Assembly (NCBI GenBank): GCA_020848315.1
Contig: JADLAH010000009.1
Location: 1 to 8,538 of the forward strand
Source of the DNA: Chitinophagales bacterium
GTDB taxonomy: Bacteria > Bacteroidota > Bacteroidia > Chitinophagales > JADIYW01
Direction: 5' to 3'
DNA: 8,538 bases
Shown: positions 7,025 through 8,538 of the stretch, piece by piece
Position numbering within the stretch: the first letter of the stretch is position 1
How the letters are laid out: every line of letters starts with the position of its first letter
Notes under the pieces: model-generated
What the model was told of the DNA's origin: nothing
The model's database searches: none
The model's input: the letters and a program-made list of their open reading frames with translations, nothing else
Made by a program: the position numbers and the translations under genes

Positions 7025-7747
7025 GTGAGCAATAAACTATATCCTGTATTTACTGAGTTGGTTTCGAAATATGCTTCCTCAACAGCAGACCCTAAAATTT
7101 CACTGGCGAGGCTGAAAGTATTGTGTGAGGAGGCCGATTTTCCAGCATGTGTCATCATTTTGGATGATACAGTATCGGTATGGTTGAATATTTGGAATGC
7201 GAAAATGCTTTCTTTGCAAACAAGAAATTTATCTCTTCAGGAGGTACAACGATTTATGCCGGATTACAATTCGCATCAGTTTGTTAAATTAATCTCTTAT
7301 TTTAACGACCCGGAACATCAGGATAATATACTGCAATATTTTAACTGCTACCAGTTAAATGAAGAACTGAATTGGATGTATACCTGTAGTAAGTTAGTCT
7401 ATACGTCTCCGGATAATGATATTCGCTATATTTTGGTAATGGGAATGGATGCGGAGGAATTTATGCGCTCATTTGATGATGCGGCAGATGCCTCTGATAA
7501 TTGGCCGAGTATTTCGGAATGGAATACCGCAGCAGAAAAGCTAAAAACGCTCACACCGCGGGAAAAACAAGTGTTGCAGCTGATTTATGATGAATATACA
7601 TCTGCTGAAATTGCTGAGATTCTCTTTCTTAGCAAATCCTCTATAGATGCCTACCGGAAGTCGATGCTTAAAAAGCTGGACGTAAAGAATGCCATCGGCC
7701 TGTTGAAATTTGCCATGCTGATGAAAAGTATGGGTGAGGAATGGTGA
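7025..7747 (+). CDS. LuxR/GerE-type transcriptional regulator with divergent PAS-like N-terminus
   Basis: A 240-residue regulator. The LuxR/GerE helix-turn-helix at about 174-235 is clear: LTPREKQVLQLI, then AEIAEILFLSKSSIDAYRKSMLKKL. The recognition helix has IDAYR where classical members have V-x-x-H-R, a variant I associate with Bacteroidota regulators. The N-terminal 150 residues show no domain at first sight, but LNWMYTCSKLVYTSPDNDI (115-133) and VMGMDAEEF (138-146) line up with the PAS end of the preceding protein (YKWMYANANPV and CVDLEETL), so a degenerate PAS fold is likely. The first start is a GTG at 7025, 24 bp after the upstream stop; the next in-frame ATG is codon 61 and would cut into the domain, so GTG is preferred. 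No transmembrane segment or receiver domain is seen. It probably shares a transcript with its neighbour and may have arisen from it by old duplication. Its target genes are unknown. A repeat tract begins 3 bp after its stop codon. Confidence 0.85.
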   Translation: MSNKLYPVFTELVSKYASSTADPKISLARLKVLCEEADFPACVIILDDTVSVWLNIWNAKMLSLQTRNLSLQEVQRFMPDYNSHQFVKLISYFNDPEHQDNILQYFNCYQLNEELNWMYTCSKLVYTSPDNDIRYILVMGMDAEEFMRSFDDAADASDNWPSISEWNTAAEKLKTLTPREKQVLQLIYDEYTSAEIAEILFLSKSSIDAYRKSMLKKLDVKNAIGLLKFAMLMKSMGEEW

Positions 7748-7750
7748 TTT

Positions 7751-7782
7751 TGAGTAGTTAGTATTTAGTATTGAGTAGTTAG
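7751..7782. repeat. 7-bp tandem repeat tract 1
   Basis: Four full heptamers and a four-base remainder: two TTAGTAT units (7758-7771) bracketed by two TGAGTAG units (7751-7757, 7772-7778), then TTAG. The tract begins 3 bp after the stop of the second regulator gene, where a terminator would be expected. A period of 7 is not a coding rhythm and puts stop codons into several frames. The function is unknown. Confidence 0.85.
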
Positions 7783-7797
7783 ACGGCGTCGCGGAGA

Positions 7798-7951
7798 ACC
7801 CACCCCTCAGTACCAATACAGAGGAGGGGAAGCAACGTCGCGGAATCGGCGGACGGCGGTCTGATTTTTCAATGACCACAAATCAAATGGTAATCACTTC
7901 ATCTTCGCACGGTCTGTGTTTCCCCTCTTGAGAGGGGATGAAGGGGTGTGT
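7798..7951. repeat. Composite inverted REP-like element, about 154 bp
   Basis: Two related units face each other. The left end ACCCACCCCT (7798-7807) and the right end AGGGGTGTGT (7942-7951) are inverted copies matching at 9 of 10 positions. Further in, GAGGGGAA (7824-7831) and TTCCCCTC (7920-7927) are perfect inverted copies. Each unit is also a hairpin by itself: CCCCTC (7803-7808) with GAGGGG (7824-7829), and an 8-bp stem TCCCCTCT (7921-7928) with AGAGGGGA (7931-7938) around a TG centre. Short direct repeats of CGTCGCGGA flank the left unit (7787-7795, 7836-7844), and CAACGTCGC recurs at 7833-7841 and 7961-7969. I recall such CCCCTC/GAGGGG intergenic units as frequent in Bacteroidota genomes. 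It holds no coding frame and resembles a BIME or small non-autonomous element; it might also end transcription of the regulator genes. Confidence 0.7.
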
Positions 7952-7989
7952 AAAGAGATTCAACGTCGCAGCAGGACACTGCAAAAACG

Positions 7990-8042
7990 CTAAACCATGA
8001 ACCGTCAACGGTGAACTAATTATCCATTATCCATTCTCCATT
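7990..8042. repeat. 7-bp tandem repeat tract 2
   Basis: Seven heptamers and a four-base remainder. The first four units are of the type ATGAACC (7997-8003) and GTGAACT (8011-8017), sharing a central AAC; the last three are of the type CATTATC (8025-8031), sharing ATT-TC. The word thus changes along the tract while the 7-bp spacing is kept. An A8 run follows at 8043-8050. Confidence 0.8.
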
Positions 8043-8050
8043 AAAAAAAA

Positions 8051-8121
8051 CAGATTGCTTCGTACCCCACGATGACACACCTTTTGGGAAACATCGTGGT
8101 AATGGCATCCTGCCTACCATG
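8051..8121. repeat. REP-like hairpin cluster
   Basis: The first bases (CAGATTGCTTCGTACC at 8051-8066, then CGATGACA at 8070-8077) resemble the widespread GATTGCTTCG...GCAATGAC repeat known from many bacterial genomes. An 8-bp perfect stem pairs CCACGATG (8067-8074) with CATCGTGG (8092-8099) around a 17-nt loop. An overlapping second hairpin pairs GGTA/GGCA (8098-8101, 8104-8107) with TGCC/TACC (8111-8118), leaving a 2-nt bulge. The two stems share bases and exclude each other. No coding capacity is visible. Confidence 0.55.
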
Positions 8122-8134
8122 CACGAATAAATAT

Positions 8135-8162
8135 GGATATGCGATTCGGGAATAGAGATTTC
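8135..8162. repeat. 7-bp tandem repeat tract 3, inverted relative to tract 4
   Basis: Four heptamers with a shared GA-T core, such as GGATATG (8135-8141) and AGATTTC (8156-8162). The word is the reverse complement type of the CAAATCC words of tract 4, so tracts 3 and 4 lie in opposite orientation about 50 bp apart. Shorter and more degenerate than the others, hence less certain. Confidence 0.55.
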
Positions 8163-8209
8163 CAACATGCTTCAATTGTACAATTCCACCCTTCAACAAT
8201 TGCACTAAA

Positions 8210-8286
8210 CGGTGGACTATCGATTATCGACCGTAGACTAAATCTGAAATCTCAATTCCCAAATCCTAATTCCCGTATCCCAAATC
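8210..8286. repeat. 7-bp tandem repeat tract 4, eleven units
   Basis: Eleven consecutive heptamers in constant register. The word drifts along the tract: CTATCGA and TTATCGA (8217-8230), then CTAAATC and TGAAATC (8238-8251), then CCAAATC, which occurs twice (8259-8265, 8280-8286). Neighbouring units are more alike than distant ones. Weaker heptamer rhythm, built on CAATT words, may reach back to about 8172. A plus-strand open frame passes through it but has the composition of the repeat. Confidence 0.85.
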
Positions 8287-8290
8287 CTAC

Positions 8291-8454
8291 TGTCTCTCGA
8301 AGATGTTTATACGCATCATTAGCAAAATATTCCATGCTCCGTTCCGGGCTAATATTCTAATTCCATCCATTCTCCCCAAAACAAAGATGCAGATATTTAC
8401 GAGGTAAACTGCGTATTTATGATAATTTATTACTATAAATATGTGGTAAGTTAG
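8291..8454. other. Non-coding stretch with hairpins upstream of the right-edge promoter
   Basis: No convincing gene is visible. An inverted repeat ATTAGC (8318-8323) / GCTAAT (8348-8353) encloses a 24-nt loop. A better hairpin pairs GCAG (8389-8392) and TTTAC (8396-8400) with GTAAA (8404-8408) and CTGC (8409-8412), with a 3-nt bulge and a GAG loop. An AT-only inverted repeat, ATTTAT (8425-8430) / ATAAAT (8435-8440), lies 15 bp before the -33 box of the edge promoter and could be an operator. None of these has a T-run, so they are not classical terminators. Confidence 0.45.
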
Positions 8455-8485
8455 TTGCTCGCAATAGAAATAATCAGTAGCTTTG
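8455..8485 (+). promoter_or_regulatory. Bacteroidota-type promoter pointing out of the window
   Basis: TTG (8455-8457), a 20-bp spacer and TAGCTTTG (8478-8485) match the Bacteroidota -33/-7 promoter pattern in both sequence and spacing, the best such match in the window. Transcription would start near 8491-8493. No ATG follows before the end at 8538; a GTG at 8515 opens a short frame to the edge but is not convincing. A rightward gene or structured leader probably begins just outside. Confidence 0.55.
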
Positions 8486-8538
8486 TGTTTGAGCTGAATC
8501 CAACATTTAACTAGGTGATCCCACAGGTACTACAGAAA

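Noticed and set aside
7541..7879. Minus-strand open frame over the end of the second regulator gene and the REP-like element
   Set aside because: It spans the opposite strand of a clear helix-turn-helix coding region and non-coding repeats; no domain is visible.
7751..8290. CRISPR array
   Set aside because: The repeats are 7 bp, degenerate and contiguous, without 20-40 bp repeats or unique spacers, and no cas gene is present.
8133..8360. A 75-codon plus-strand open frame in the repeat region
   Set aside because: It lies across heptamer tracts 3 and 4 and its residues mirror the repeats (serial Pro-Asn-Ser-like runs). No start context or protein family is visible.

Overview
The window looks like chromosomal DNA of a member of the Bacteroidota, probably from the Chitinophagia/Sphingobacteriia side; the exact family cannot be fixed from this stretch. 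The signs are a pheT - small coiled-coil gene - zapA - rny gene order, start codons without clear Shine-Dalgarno sequences, promoter-like TAnnTTTG boxes of the Bacteroidota housekeeping type, a YetF/DUF421 membrane protein, and LuxR-type regulators whose recognition helix resembles Bacteroidota variants.

Left part (1-5947), housekeeping. The 3' part of tilS (tRNA-Ile lysidine synthase) enters from the left edge and ends 6 bp short of a convergent DUF421 membrane-protein gene. Divergent from that gene runs a tight operon: pheT (phenylalanyl-tRNA synthetase beta chain), a 96-residue coiled-coil protein, and zapA (FtsZ-ring protein). The junctions are a 1-bp gap and a TAATG stop/start overlap. 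After 144 bp, which hold a good TAnnTTTG box, comes rny (RNase Y, the membrane-anchored endoribonuclease), closed by a strong 13-bp-stem terminator. tRNA modification, tRNA charging, cell division and mRNA decay thus lie side by side.

Middle part (5948-7747), accessory regulators. A very AT-rich intergenic stretch of about 390 bp carries a TAnnTTTG box centred in a perfect inverted repeat. It leads into two tandem regulator genes, both with a C-terminal LuxR/GerE helix-turn-helix. The first has a recognisable PAS domain. The second has a divergent N-terminus that can be lined up with it by eye, so the two look like old paralogues. Both are visibly AT-richer than the housekeeping genes.

Right part (7748-8538), non-coding. 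No credible gene is visible in about 790 bp. It is packed with small repeats: at least four tracts of degenerate 7-bp tandem repeats with different consensus words and orientations, a 154-bp element made of two inverted REP-like units, and a second REP-like hairpin cluster. At the right edge is a promoter (TTG-N20-TAGCTTTG) pointing out of the window, so a rightward gene probably starts just beyond it. This repeat-filled spacer and the paired regulators are the least ordinary parts of the window.
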